Under the pieces are notes generated by a model. That model had not been told where the DNA came from, did no database searches, and saw only the letters and a list, made by a program, of their open reading frames with translations. A stretch of 64,000 nucleotides of DNA from Dryas octopetala (lineage: Eukaryota > Streptophyta > Magnoliopsida > Rosales > Rosaceae): the NCBI GenBank assembly GCA_963921425.1, contig OY992833.1, positions 13,991,738-14,055,737 on the forward strand, in the 5' to 3' direction. A program made the position numbers and the translations under genes. This document shows positions 33,601-44,731 of the stretch, in pieces (the first letter of the stretch is position 1; each line of letters begins with the position of its first letter).

Positions 33601-36345
33601 GCATTGCAATCCTATATAAAATATTCCAAGTAAGCCCTTTAGAAAAGTCCAGCCAACTGATACACCGTATTTATTAGACAGGAACCAGATACTAGTAAAA
33701 AGAATCTGAAATGGGAAAATAATCAAATTTTCTTGTGGCTAGTATAGCAGGAGGATACAAGGATTAATCACATATAGTCTAACTTACTCAATAAGGTACA
33801 CATCTACAACCTTACCAACTCAAACCAAGTTACATCCTAAAAAAGCACTGGAGCAAGATAACTTCCCATAATTTAACAAAAATTGGACTATTTCTTATTA
33901 TTCTCAGAATCAGGATTCTATTTGCAGGGTCAAAAAGAAAAGAAGAATAATAATTGAAATTTGGTGACACAATCATACATTCACACAGCAATTAACGTAA
34001 TTTTGCAGCTAAATTTATAATCTATGAGAAAATATAAATTTAATATAAAGAAGTACATAAAAAGAAAGAACTGAAAAAATGTTGAATCCTTTACATGAAC
34101 ATCACTTACAAGAGAAAGCGCTGTAAATATGGTCAGCACCCAATCTCCATTTCCATCAGCATGTGTCAGATGGCCATGGTGCAACTTCGCTACTCTCATC
34201 AAAAGAAATAAAGCAATGGTTAGTGGTGCTAAACTATCAAAAAAAAAAAAAAAAAAAGCACATTATTCAAATTCAAATGAGCTAATTTTAGGATGCACAC
34301 TCTATGACCAAAAGCAACTTGTATACCATAGAAGCGAACTACCAAACAAAGAGAAATATTAAAAATGTGGTGCCTCTTCTAACCATTTTTAAAATTTTAA
34401 AAGGAAGTTTCAAATACAGACATACTGCCCTAAATCTTCAATTTGTTCGTGCAAAGTTGCAAAAGATAATAAGAAAGGAAATTGGTTTATGATTTTTTAA
34501 AGTATGGCAGAAAACATCATCTTGGGGGGGGTAGCCTTCTGTTAAGCATTCAATTAGGCAATAGAAAATGACAAATTTTCTAATTTGTAGAATAAAGCTA
34601 GTGTACAATTATAATGTGCATATTATATCGCCATAAATTTAACATCATACTTGACTGAGAAAATCTTTAAATTTCTAATCTTTCCAGTACTTTAAAATTT
34701 ATTTTTCAGAAGTAAAACTGACTTCGGCAGATAGGGAAAGGAGTAACAAAGACACAAAATTATACATAAGAGGAGCAGAACATGATTGTATTTAAATTGA
34801 GACAGAGAAGTGAAAACTAGGAATTTCATAGAAGTTCAACCACAAAATGTCGATCATATGACAAGTCAGCCTGAATTTTTCCTACAAAAGCGACAGTTAT
34901 TTCAAGGAAGAAACAGGTTCTAGCCCCCAAAAGCCTAAACAACAGAAAATGAAGAATCCAAAGGCCGCAAGAAGGAATTCAAAAGACAATGATCAGAATC
35001 TGTATATCAGGTTTCTGGCAGAGTTTAACATCAAAATTTATCAGTTTTTTATTTCATGTTGTATTATTTTTATAGACTCGGAGATCAGACAGATGTGGAT
35101 GATAGGTTTACATGTTCATCATCTGAGAATTTAATGTCAAAGGTTAAAATTAACTATCAGGCATCAAAAGTAAGATTGGATATTGGCATTCCAAAAAGGA
35201 AAAAGAAAAAGAAAAAATTGGCAGTAGATTGTACCTCAAAAAGTGGCATTTTGTTTATTGATCAGTGGCTCTAGGTCAGATTGTAATATGGATAACCTTA
35301 GAACGCAAGAAGATTATACATTGGTGTTTGTATAGAACTAACTTCACTTATGGTCTTTTGTTTCAGGTTACATGTGTTATGTTGAAGAGAGTTGTGGTAA
35401 TGCTGGCATGCTCAAAGAACATGTTGGTAGCCATCATATTATTATGGCTTTAAATGTTGCACCCTACTTTCTTACACCCAAATTAGATTTGCAAAAACAT
35501 CATAAAAAGTAAACCAGTTCATCTATTTCAATGTACACCCTAAGCAATAGACGAATCCAATTCCAGAATAAAAAAATAGATATACCAAGACAAGGAATTG
35601 TATAACTTACCTAAGAGCTTATAGTATGCTCTATATATGATTGATGTGCCGTCAATGAGCATTACTCTACCATCTGAAGGGTTACTATTCACTGTTTTTT
35701 CTTCATGTTTGACTAAATCAAGTAGCATATCTCCCTGTCGTACTTGCTCTGCACTACCGCTCTCATTAACAATTCCCGGGAAAGCCGAAGTAAAACTATT
35801 GGATATATTACAATAGCCCTAAAATGTATGAAAAAGAACCCAGTTTAAAAAAACAAAAGTTATAACTATGAATAACATAAGAATATAAACTAAACTCACT
35901 AAACATATTCAAAAAAAACTTGCCCAAAAACCAATTACCATATATTTATACACAGATATACAATACAGTTATACATATATCACAAATTCATACTAACTTG
36001 TTGTGTACCAAAATTAAGGATACGCAACCCAGAATTTCATGGTGGTCACTTGGTATACCAATGATAATCATACAAAACTAACTTCAAATTTAAAGAGGTT
36101 GTCTTATATCAAATTTTTCACATTAAAATAACAAAAAGACCGCCTCAAACCGTTTCAAACACTGACTACATAATTGGGTAATATACCTTTGGGGATATTA
36201 TAGGAGAAAAATGGATTGAATTGGGTTTCTTCGGACTGCGCAAGTGGTGCCCAACCCTCGCAGTGCTTGATAAGCTTCTGCAAAACAATGTGAAGTTTCT
36301 GCGAAGGGGAAGAATGTGAAGCAGCGAAGAGTGAAAGCAGGCCAT
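24696..36345 (-). CDS. Organellar-type 5'-3' exonuclease (PolA/FEN-like nuclease family)
   Basis: I rebuilt 15 exons: 36187-36345, 35611-35818, 34110-34189, 33452-33490, 32679-32697, 31199-31252, 30232-30359, 30082-30150, 29538-29623, 28115-28224, 27476-27526, 27277-27335, 25908-25952, 25291-25365 and 24696-24827. They total 1314 nt (437 codons plus stop), all with GT..AG borders and matching phases. Residues 1-53 have no Asp or Glu and several Arg/Lys, as in a mitochondrial or plastid presequence. Metal-site motifs of the 5' nuclease fold follow: VMLIDGTSIIYRAYY (Asp109), VVFDHDG (163-169), EADDVIG (234-240) and SPDKDFFQ (257-264). A helix-3-turn-helix motif, GDKCDNIPGVNGIG (310-323), comes next. 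It resembles Arabidopsis 5'-3' exonuclease family proteins related to the DNA polymerase I 5' nuclease domain; the likely role is trimming flaps or primers in organelle DNA. A shifted frame with an earlier ATG at 36383 is not the start, because it stops before the splice donor. Confidence 0.9.
26180..26477 (+). mobile_element. LINE 3' end in intron 12 of the exonuclease gene
   Basis: This is the counterpart of 9797-10086. It has a poly-A run at about 26447-26461 and flanks agtcatgcgg (26180-26189) and agtcatgcag (26468-26477). The sense strand of the LINE opposes the gene. Confidence 0.75.
30610..30857 (+). mobile_element. LINE 3' end in intron 6 of the exonuclease gene
   Basis: It ends gagttaataaagttttgttt, then cttttcaaaaaaa, the same style of tail as the LINE in intron 12. 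About 240 bp upstream is GT-rich LINE-like 3' sequence. A clear target duplication was not seen and the left border is approximate. Confidence 0.5.
32275..32302. repeat. (TA)n microsatellite in intron 5 of the exonuclease gene
   Basis: An alternating TA run with one interruption, inside the intron between the 19-nt exon 5 and exon 6. Confidence 0.8.
32542..32563. repeat. Homopolymer of 22 C in intron 5 of the exonuclease gene
   Basis: A run of 22 C on the + strand, so 22 G on the transcribed gene's sense strand, 116 bp downstream of exon 5 in the direction of transcription. The length is likely to vary or to be mis-sequenced. Confidence 0.8.
34960..35480 (+). other. Possible gene-fragment insertion in intron 2
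   Basis: On the + strand, opposite to the gene, a stretch near 35074-35200 reads as a Lys-rich peptide, including KVRLDIGIPKRKKKKKK. A later stretch near 35365-35450 reads GYMCYVEESCGNAGMLKEHV in one frame and contains Cys and His residues. The two could be exons of a captured gene fragment. No family is recognised, and chance coding is possible. Confidence 0.2.
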
Positions 36346-37640
36346 GAATTCATAGCATCATTTCGAAGCACAGGACCCCCCACAAGCTATCTATCGCCCC
36401 CCGCCCAAATGCAATTTACGGAAAGCCGCACGCTTTGGCTTGGAACTTTCATAAAGGCTTTTTTCAACTGAGGCAAAATCTGCTGTCTCCAAAACCTGTC
36501 CCTATCCTGTCTCCTGCTTATTTTTTTGACACCTGTCCTCCCGTAAGAACCCAAAACCCTTTTTTTTTTGGGCCACGAAAACCCAAAACCCTAACGTGTT
36601 TTATCACTCAGTAACTCAATATACTATAACCCAACGTCTGTCACTCGATTTTAGACTAGGGCTGGGTTCGGTTCAATTACCGATAGGCTCCAACCACCTA
36701 CCGACTATTGTTGGAATGGGCATATTTCGAACCGACTCCGACAATGTCGGTTTATTAAAGGTTGGTTTTATCGACACCAATGGTTGGATCGGTTCAAAAT
36801 TGGCACACTCTGACAACTTGAAGTAGGCCTCTTTTTAGGCCAAATTTTGGATTTAAATCAGCCCTTTTTGTGGGTTTAATACAACAAATGCATACCTAAT
36901 TAGCTAATTATGTCAATTTACATCAATACCTAAAACATACCTACATGACACAAGAAATGCATTATTCATCACATTAAAAGATCTAGAGTAGTTTGAAAGT
37001 TAATTTTATGACTTAAAAATTAAAATCTATATAATAAAACAGAACAATTTTTGAACTATTTCTGGATCCGAATGGCTGAGATCGTTTCGGCTTAAATCTA
37101 ATTAAACAGAACAGTTTTTGAATTATTTCCGAGTCTGAATGGCAACATGGTAGTCCGAAGTAGATAAATAAGTACATTCTCATTGAGATAATAGTGTTTA
37201 AGCTCATTAGTCTGAGGTCAATGAATGTTTGATCTCCGATGACACAAAGGTGACAAGATGGTGACGCAAAAGGGTCGACGGCGAAGATGACGTAAAGAGT
37301 GGAGGGAGTGGGCGGGGTGGGGCTTGCTATAACTTTTAGGTGCTAGGTGTTGTCAATCATGTTTAGGTGCTAGGTGTACGTTTTGTTTTTTTTTTGGGTT
37401 AAGAGTTATTTATTCTAAAATGTTTTGGATATTATATTTGGTTTTTAGTTTTTAAATACTCTAATACGTCAATTGACGAAAGTACCGTTGAAGTTAACAG
37501 AAAATTTAATGAAAATAGAAAGTAGGTTTCACATTGTCACATAGAAATAAGATTGGGTGGCAAATAGTTAGAAAAATTTTGTTTGGTGATATTTATGTGC
37601 ACCTGCTATGGCCTGGGTAGTATTTGTGTAAACAAGCCTT
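36346..37640. other. Upstream region of the exonuclease gene and intergenic sequence
   Basis: The exonuclease start is at 36345 on the - strand, so 36346-36600 should hold its promoter and 5' leader. No TATA box was seen there. Positions 36655-36830 are rich in ggttcggtt and ccgac motifs, like a degenerate repeat common in plants. Positions 37010-37160 contain two related stretches with aaaacagaacaatttttgaa and aacagaacagtttttgaatt. No gene is seen. Confidence 0.4.
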
Positions 37641-37654
37641 CTTGAAAAGAGTTT

Positions 37655-37940
37655 CAAAATCTAAGTGAGAGTCCAACTTTTTCAACTAAAAGAGATGGAT
37701 GCATTTCTTCGCCACTCCACTAGTGGCTCGGCTTGGTCTCGATCGAGGCAAAGGTTGCAGCAGGAGGGAGTTGGCTGTTTCAATCTTTCTTTTTTGGTCG
37801 AGCGCCTGCTTACAGTAGTTCTACCTATAGAAAAGATCATTAGAGAGGAGACCGAAGCAAATGCTCTGAGCAAAGTGAATAGAAGCAGTCAGGTAGCTCA
37901 GCTAGTTAGAGCAAAGGACTGAAAATCCTTGTGTCCCAGC
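37655..37940 (+). other. Nuclear insertion of mitochondrial DNA (NUMT)
   Basis: A GC-richer island in AT-rich surroundings ends in a truncated plant mitochondrial trnF. Upstream sequence such as cactccactagtggctcggc and ctcgatcgaggc reads like plant mitochondrial spacer. The open frame across it (37665-37922) is a by-product and runs into the tRNA. The left border is a judgement from composition. The right border is sharp, where the tRNA anticodon arm meets cagctttttttat. Confidence 0.7.
37888..37938 (+). pseudogene. trnF: Truncated mitochondrial-type trnF(GAA)
   Basis: It contains the acceptor and D-arm stretch aggtagctcagctagttaga and the anticodon arm ggactgaaaatcc with anticodon GAA at 37921-37923. 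Plant mitochondrial trnF has the same sequence with small differences: one T is missing near the 5' end here, and ctagtt replaces ctggtt. The T arm and 3' acceptor strand are absent, so no functional tRNA could form. Confidence 0.75.
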
Positions 37941-37989
37941 TTTTTTTATTTATTGATCTTTTGGAAATTCTATATATACACGAAAATCT

Positions 37990-38030
37990 GCTCATTATAC
38001 CCACATGCTCATTATACCCACATGCTCACA
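37990..38030. repeat. Short tandem duplication
   Basis: The phrase ctcattatacccacatg occurs twice in direct succession. Confidence 0.7.
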
Positions 38031-38227
38031 TGATCTTTTAGTGTTATAAAACTAAGAGAGGCATAGTGAAAATACTACAAAAGAGAATTAGTGTCCATTT
38101 GGTTGGCGAATTTGGGGCTTGGGGATTGGTATGAGATTTCATTTCTATGTTTGTTTGGTAAGCACATTCACTAGAATATGTAACCTTTTACATGGGTATG
38201 AGATACCCATGAAGGGAGAATTTGAAA

Positions 38228-38627
38228 GAGGGCTACTATATATGCATGTCATTTTTCCTCTCATTACACACCTCACTCTTAAATTATTGAATTACCATTC
38301 TAACCCAAACTCAAATGACCATAAAGGACAACCCACCCAAACCCAGCCACTCCAAGTCCTGACCCCACCGCATATCGGCGGCGCCGCCACTATTGCTGGC
38401 GGTTTAACCCGTCAACATCCATTTCTCTCTCCTCTCTCTCTATCACTTTCCTCTCTATTTTCTCTCCTCTCCTTTCACCATTTCTCTCTCTAGCATCTTT
38501 CCTCTGTCACTCTATCTCCGATCGGTTGCAGGGGCTAGCGACTCAAAATCGGTGGTCGGCGTCCACCAATCTTGAGGTTGGCAACCTTGCTACCGATCGA
38601 AGAGAGATCGAGTGATAGAGGAAAAAT

Positions 38628-38671
<44 letters not shown>

Positions 38672-38958
38672 GACAGAGAAGAGAGAGAGAGAGGAAATAG
38701 GCAGAAAGGGAAGGAGAGACAAAGGAGGTCGGTGACAATGGCAGCGCCGACGCTCGATGGGGTCGAGGTCAAGGTGGGATCGGGACTTGGGGTGGCCGGG
38801 TTTTGGATTTTGGGTTTTTTTTTTTTTTTGTTTAATGAAGTATTTTTAAAATTTTTGGAGTGTGTATTAAGAAAATGATAAAATAAAAAAGAAAATGGGG
38901 TATGGGTGAGAAAGGGGTGTGTAATGAGAGAAAGAGAGGTGTGCATATAACAGCCCTC
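38228..38958. mobile_element. hAT-like small TIR element with 8-bp target duplication
   Basis: It starts gagggctactatatatgca and ends with the near reverse complement tgcatataacagccctc. ATTTGAAA flanks it exactly at 38220-38227 and 38959-38966. Inside is a GA-rich microsatellite (about 38634-38693) and GC-rich sequence. Open frames on both strands here come from the simple repeat. Confidence 0.75.
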
Positions 38959-39074
38959 ATTTGAAACCCTTGGTTAATTGGTCCCCTTTGGGTTGCTATT
39001 CCCATCATTTAGGAAATTAGGATTTATTGTTGAAACTTAATACCAAAATAACCCCACTAAAAAATTAAAAATAG

Positions 39075-40072
39075 GGGTTTTTTATTTTTTTTTTCAAATT
39101 TGGTACCTAAACTTTAACACATGTCTTAACTTGATATCTAAACTTTTATTTGACCCAATTTGGTACCTCAACTTTTATTTTGTATCTCATAAGTACATAA
39201 TCCAATTTTCATCCAATCTGTTAACAGAACCCAAAGGTAAGAATGTCCAAAATCATCTTTTTTTCTCCTCTGCAGTTCCCTCTGCCCCCATCCACCCTAA
39301 CGGGCCAAACCCACATCATCTCTTCCTTTTTTCTTATGCTAACCTCTACTGCAACCTACACGCCAGCTTTTTCACCCAAACATGGTGAAAAGGAAAGGTA
39401 AGCAAGAGTGATTTTCTCTTGAAGTGGTTTAAGATCACCGTGATTTTTGCCCTATTGGGACCAAATCACACTTTGATTTCATTGCCTCAGATGAGCAAGA
39501 GTTTCTATACCAATGGACCTACTTTGGAAGTCCAACACCTCATTGTAAAGCTTTGTCTTCAGCTTGATCATTTGGGCATCATTGGACTTCTTATGCATGA
39601 AAATATGAAATCAATCTTTTGTTTTTTTCTCTTAACCTCCACAGAAACTCAACCTAGACGTACGCTACCTTCTCCTTCTTCAGTTTCTATTAACCTCTAC
39701 AACAACCTACACATCAACATCACCTTCTTCTTCTTTACATGTCCCCATTTTTTTCTCTATTTTTTTTTTTAAATTTCAAATACACAAGTTTAAAACAACA
39801 AAAAAATCAAGAATTCTTCACAAATTCTCATCTTTTTTCTTCCTTTTTTTTTTTTTTCAGATCCCATGCACCTCTCTTCTTTGGGTGAGGGTGGGCCAAG
39901 CTAGGGCGGGTCGAGGCTGAGGCGGGCAAGGCGAGTCTGGGCGGGGCTGTTCTAGGGGAGCCGGGGAGGGGATGAGGTTGAGTGTGACAAGGCTGGGTCT
40001 AGGTTAGGTGGGGGAGTCTACCCACCCCTCTTTCTCAGCAGGGAAGAAGAGGGAGAAAAAGAAGGAGAGGGA

Positions 40073-40130
<58 letters not shown>

Positions 40131-40355
40131 TGAGTACAACCGTTGGCTACGAGGGTGGCAGAAGGCAGGGGTGCGGCTGGGATGATTTTGGACATTCTTA
40201 TCCCTGTGTTCTGTTAACAGATTGGATGGAAATTAGATTAGGTACTTATTAGATACAAAATAAAAGTTTTGATACCCAATCAGGTCAAATAAAAATTCAG
40301 GTATTAAGTTAGGACACAGATTAAAGTTTAGGTACCAAATTAAAAAAAAAAACCC
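39075..40355. mobile_element. Mutator-like foldback element, 1.28 kb
   Basis: Terminal inverted repeats of about 185 bp: the left arm runs gggttttttattt, then aatttggtacctaaac, to ccaaaatcatc; the right arm runs ggatgattttgg to gtttaggtaccaaatt and aaaaaaccc. The flanks are ttaaaaata on the left and ttaaaatat on the right, an approximate 9-bp duplication. The inside includes a long (GA)n tract at about 40075-40127 and no credible gene. Confidence 0.7.
40075..40127. repeat. (GA)n microsatellite
   Basis: About 53 bp of near-perfect GA dinucleotides inside the foldback element at 39075-40355. Confidence 0.9.
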
Positions 40356-40589
40356 TTAAAATATTTTTTAAAAACATAATAAACTAGGGTATTATTGGAA
40401 ACAAGTTTTGATTCCTATTACTATACAAATCAAATATAGAAAGCATGGATATGACATTCGCAAGGACCCATTACGTCGACCAAACGGAGTCTTGGGTCTA
40501 GGGTTTATAGAAATATCATATTTTACAATGAAAATGACTCCTTAAAGTATCTAAATATTACATATTAACCATAAACTCATTTGTGGATA

Positions 40590-41830
40590 GCCACACAATT
40601 TATCATATTCACAACACTTCCCTTTGGATGCCCACTACATATAAATTTTGCCTTATTAAAAAACATATTGGCCAAAACCTTATGGAAAAAATAACTAGAT
40701 AAAGGAAAAGATTACAATCTAGCTTCATGTGTATCTCATAATTACTATGACAGACATGCAACATGAACTCATCAAAACCTTGCCAGAAAAATCAAGGAAA
40801 AATTTTAGCAAAAATACTTCAACTATATATACCCCTATTTTCAGTTGAAGATTTCATTTTCACTTTGATTAAAACAAGGACTATTATTAATAATTTGTTT
40901 CAATATAGGATTTCCATCATTTCTGTTATAACTTTCATTAAAAATTGGTCATGTGTCAAGCACATGACCAATTTTTAGGGATAAAAATGTCTATTTACCT
41001 AAAAAATAATTACCAAAAAAATTAAAATTAAAATATTGTATAAAAATTTATATGAATAAAAAGGGAAAGGGATGGAGAAACCCTCCCCCACCAACCCTCA
41101 CCATTCCCACCTTCTCTCTCCCTTGTCCGACCACTGTCAGCAACCCCCCAACCCCCGCCGGTGGCCCCCCATTTCACTTTCTCTCTATATCTCTTCTCTC
41201 ATTCCTTATCCTTCCTTTCTGTCTGTATCTCGCTTTCTCTCCCTCTCTTCTCGCTCTAACCATGTCTTCTGCAAGTACTGGTCCTAAGCTGATTGAAAAC
41301 CCAATTAATTGGGCTTTTTTTTATTTTTAAAACTATTTTTTCAATTAAAAAAATTATAATACAAATTTGTACTTAAAAGTTGGTCACGTGTGGGTCATGT
41401 GATCAACTTTTAAAAAAAATTTTGACAGACTTGACAAAATGTCTTTGATTGAAACAAATCGTTAATAATAATCCTAGATTGAATCAAAGTGAAACCATGA
41501 TTCTCAACTGAAAATAAGGTATAATTGGAGTCTTTTTGCCAACATTTTCCCTAAATCCTAAGTGAACAAAAACCTTGGATGAAAGGAAAAGAGTATAGTA
41601 CACGTGCCATCAATTGATGTCACACTCTCCCTAATGTTAATATAAGTTCTCCAATCAATGATGATTGCCTCATTAAAACTTTTTGTGGAAAACCCAAAAA
41701 TTGAAGTGAAAGGAAAATAGTATAACATTTTTCAGGATTGTTGGATGCGCTTAATTAATGCTATCTCGTTAAAACTTTGCTAAGAAAAACACGGTGGGAC
41801 ATAAACCTAGTCGAAGAAAAAAAATATACA
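40590..41830. mobile_element. Decayed copia-like repeat split by a MITE
   Basis: The phrases aaaaccttgccagaaaa (about 40776) and, after the MITE, aaaaaccttggatgaaagg and cgttaaaactttgctaag resemble the attaaaaccttgcc / gtgggac / aaggaaaaagagtac series often seen in plant copia-related repeats. The order continues across the MITE at 40796-41551, so the MITE landed inside it. No coding domain remains. Confidence 0.35.
40796..41551. mobile_element. Mutator-like foldback element
   Basis: The left end ggaaaaattttagcaaaaat pairs with the right end, which reads gggaaaatgttggcaaaaag on the other strand. Pairing continues for about 190 bp through ttttcagttga and actttgatt. A smaller hairpin, ttggtcatgtgtcaagcacatgaccaa, lies near 40946. 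The centre is a C-rich spacer at 41080-41170. The flanking 9-mers match poorly. Confidence 0.65.
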
Positions 41831-42466
41831 GCACGCAAAAATGGTTAAATGCTCCCCTTAATAGATTATTCCCTTTAAGAACAACAAACTTTAATTTGAC
41901 CGATTGAATAATTCATCTCAAATGTTATCTTCTAGATAGTGAAGTTTGGAAGTGTTTGTATGAACATGTCTTCAATACTATCAGTAAAGGTTATATGATC
42001 GTCACTATCGATTAAATTCCTGTTAAGGTTAATTAGAGCAATACCAACAAAATATAGTTCCACTAAATAAAAAGGTTAGAAACAAATCTCAAATAATTTC
42101 TTTTTTTTTTTTTGGTCGAAAATCTCAAATAATTTCATGCACTTATTTTATAGATCGAAAAAGGCATCAAGATATATAATAACAATAGATAAATAAACAT
42201 CATTAAGTATTATGAAAAATACTTGGAGCATTGAGAAAATTACATGGCATATATAACCAGCCATTAATTTTAATATATATGCACGAATTTTTGTATGTTT
42301 TCCATAAGCTCTTCAGAAACTCTAATTGATTTAACTTGCTCAAGATTTTGAATACGTTGCAAAGACATTGAATTCGACGATTTATCTATTTATCAAAGTA
42401 TTCACTGAGGCAATTTAGATCATATTTATGGTAATAAAGTTAGAACATATTTTGAGCTCCAAACTC
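41831..42466. other. AT-rich intergenic stretch, no gene seen
   Basis: No open frame of note, repeat border or RNA gene could be supported here. Confidence 0.5.
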
Positions 42467-42474
42467 CTTATATC

Positions 42475-43574
42475 CAAGGAGTAAAATTTAGGTTTCGATT
42501 AAAATTTGATTTCGACAAAATTAGACAAAAACGACGGAAATGGCTATCAAAATACAAAAATTTTGAATGAAACTTAACCATATGTTTATTTAACATATTA
42601 TCTACTACATTAAAAAAACATTGAATAAACCAAATTATATAGTAGGTTTCATGTGATATAAGGTGAATATAATAATGCGCGTTGAAGACAAATACTGTTA
42701 AAAAAATGGGTCACTAATTAATAATTAATCTCTATATACCTTAATACTTTTTATACTCTATAATCTATACACTAAACCTTATATACTCTATAATGTATAT
42801 TCTATATTGTTTAGGATATGGTATAAGATATTAGAGTTTAGACACTTTGGGATAATTTAATTATTTTTCATATGGAAATCTATTAGGATTTAAAAACAAC
42901 TAAACGAAACACCAAAACGGCCAAACCAAACCCCAAACAAAACCTCAAACCCTTTTTTTTTCTTTCCAATTATCCAAAGACCCCAAACCCCACTTTTTTT
43001 TCTCTTTTTTTTTTCTTTTTTTTTCTCTTCTCTTTTTTTTTTTTTTTTTTCTGTTTCCTTTTCTTCCCCCTGTGACTTCCAGTAGTCTTTCTTTTCTTCT
43101 CTTCTCTGTGAAACCTTCTGTTTCTCTCCCCTAGTCCCTCACTCCCACCTCCCTCCTTAATCTCCTTTCTCGCCTCCCTCTCCCACCCTGATCTCCCTTT
43201 CTTCCTCATTTCCCTCCCTGGATCTTTTCTCTCCTCGATCTCTTCTCTCCCTCTGACAACGGCGGCTCTGCCTCTTCCTCCCCGATCTTTTCTCTCCCTC
43301 CAGCGATGACGGCGACTTTGCCTCTTCCTCCCCTCTCTCCCTCTGGTCTCTAGCTACCATCGAAAATTCGAGACGGAAAATTTCGGCAAAATTTCAGCGA
43401 AATTTTTTGAAATCAATTTGGTATAGTGTTAAAATTTCTATACCCCTAATTTTTGATGAAATTTTGCTGCAAAATTTTTTGAAATCAATTTGGTATGGTG
43501 TTAAAATTTCCATACCCCTAAAAAACGAAATTTTCTACGAAATTTTGCCGAAAATTTCAAAATTTCACTCCTTG
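42475..43574. mobile_element. hAT-like non-autonomous TIR element, 1.1 kb, 8-bp target duplication
   Basis: It starts caaggagtaaaattt and ends aaatttcactccttg, its near reverse complement. CTTATATC flanks it exactly at 42467-42474 and 43575-43582. Inside are about 230 bp of AT-rich unique sequence, a long pyrimidine tract (42950-43340), two tandem copies of an ~80 bp unit with gaaatcaatttggtat, and AAATTTCG-type repeats near the end. No transposase is present. A second copy starts at 63510, and a relic lies at 1040-1782. Confidence 0.8.
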
Positions 43575-43923
43575 CTTATATCCTTCATGAATTTGCTTCA
43601 AGCAATTGAAATGACACTTTATTTTTTCGAGATTTATTTTTAGCACTGAGCATTCATATCCCTAAAATAATTACGTATGGTGATAGTCATCGATCATCTC
43701 ATAATCTTTAAAGACTTTCACATATAAGCATAATGTCTATAAGTATGGAGTGACACACGCCATACATAAGCTAGTCTAATGGTAATATATCCCGTGTACA
43801 TATAGAAATGTGACTGCATTTATAATGTGAATATTTTATTCCCACTTTTAGGTTGTTTCCAGGAAACCCTTGTGTCATATGACTCATATCAAGTGATTTT
43901 ATTTCACTTTATTAACAACACCC

Positions 43924-44210
43924 TTTTTTTTTTTTTTTTATAAAGCATCTCATTGCATTAGATCAGCCAAAATGCAGAGTAAATACAAAGAAAGAGCTCA
44001 AAGGCTTACAAGAAGGCAAAAGCCTACAACAGTAGAGCATCAAAGCCCACATAAATTCCAAGATCTCATCACAGCAGTGTTGAGCAGACATTATAGCCAC
44101 CAAACGGAGCTAGTGAGGCGCCGAAGGACTTAGCGAACTTGTTGCGTTAGGGACCACGATCCTACCAAAAACTCTAAACCTTAAGGTTAAATGGGTGTTC
44201 TTTTTAGCCG
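43924..44210 (-). mobile_element. LINE 3' end, inserted in reverse
   Basis: A poly-T run at 43924-43939 is followed by ataaagcatctcattgcat. On the - strand this reads as a LINE 3' end with a poly-A tail. The - strand carries gctctactgttgtaggcttt and ctttgagctctttctttg, in the style of plant L1 tails. It is truncated at its 5' end. Confidence 0.6.
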
Positions 44211-44731
44211 CCACCTCAGTTCTTTAAAGCTCCCCTCAACTTTAATGTATGCCTTCCATATTTCTCAATGTATATTCAACTTCAATTGAATCTTTTTAGT
44301 TTAATTTCTGAATAATTTAATTTAACTTTGTCGACATTTATAACAAATATTCTTACACATTATCATTGTTGAATGTATGCCCTAAAAGCTAATTAGTTAT
44401 TGGTTTTTTAGGGATTAAATAAATAAATAAATAAAAGGGAAATATTTATTTTATCTGTTAATATATAAGCTAGTATATGTGTGACAATCTAATTGATACA
44501 TAAAATGTCAATGGAAACTAAAGTTTGGAGAATGTATTCTAAAGAAGATTAGAATCAAGAAATATTTACTCTTTAGTTTTTATTTTCTAAAGATGTGTCT
44601 AAAATTGAAATAGATCATTTTCAAACAAGAATTCAAAGAAATCTCAAACTTAAAGTTCAAACCCTAAAAAGTTTGTGAGCCTCAATTTCTTAACAAATAA
44701 ATACAAAAATGAAAAATTGAAATTAATTTTA

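Larger units (their letters stand above)
38091..40495. mobile_element. Outer TIR element holding two nested insertions
   Basis: The left end is gtgtccatttggttggcgaa. The right end near 40475-40495 reads gtcgaccaaacggagtc, an imperfect inverted match with the CATTTGGTTGGCG-type core. Removing the elements at 38228-38958 and 39075-40355 leaves a host of about 0.4 kb that resembles the Tourist-like MITE at 2495. Exact ends and target duplication are uncertain. Confidence 0.4.

Noticed and set aside
36198..36383. 61-codon frame starting at 36383 (-) as the exonuclease start
   Set aside because: It stops at 36200, before the splice donor at 36186. The frame from the ATG at 36345 runs through the donor in the right phase and gives a typical targeting peptide.
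37665..37922. 85-codon frame over the mitochondrial insertion
   Set aside because: It crosses mitochondrial spacer and runs into the tRNA; it is a by-product of the insertion.
38590..38946. Ser/Leu-rich and Glu/Arg-rich frames on both strands
   Set aside because: They are mirror translations of the GA/CT microsatellite inside the hAT-like element.
42970..43360. Lys/Glu/Arg-rich frames on the - strand
   Set aside because: They are translations of the pyrimidine tract of the hAT-like element, not proteins.
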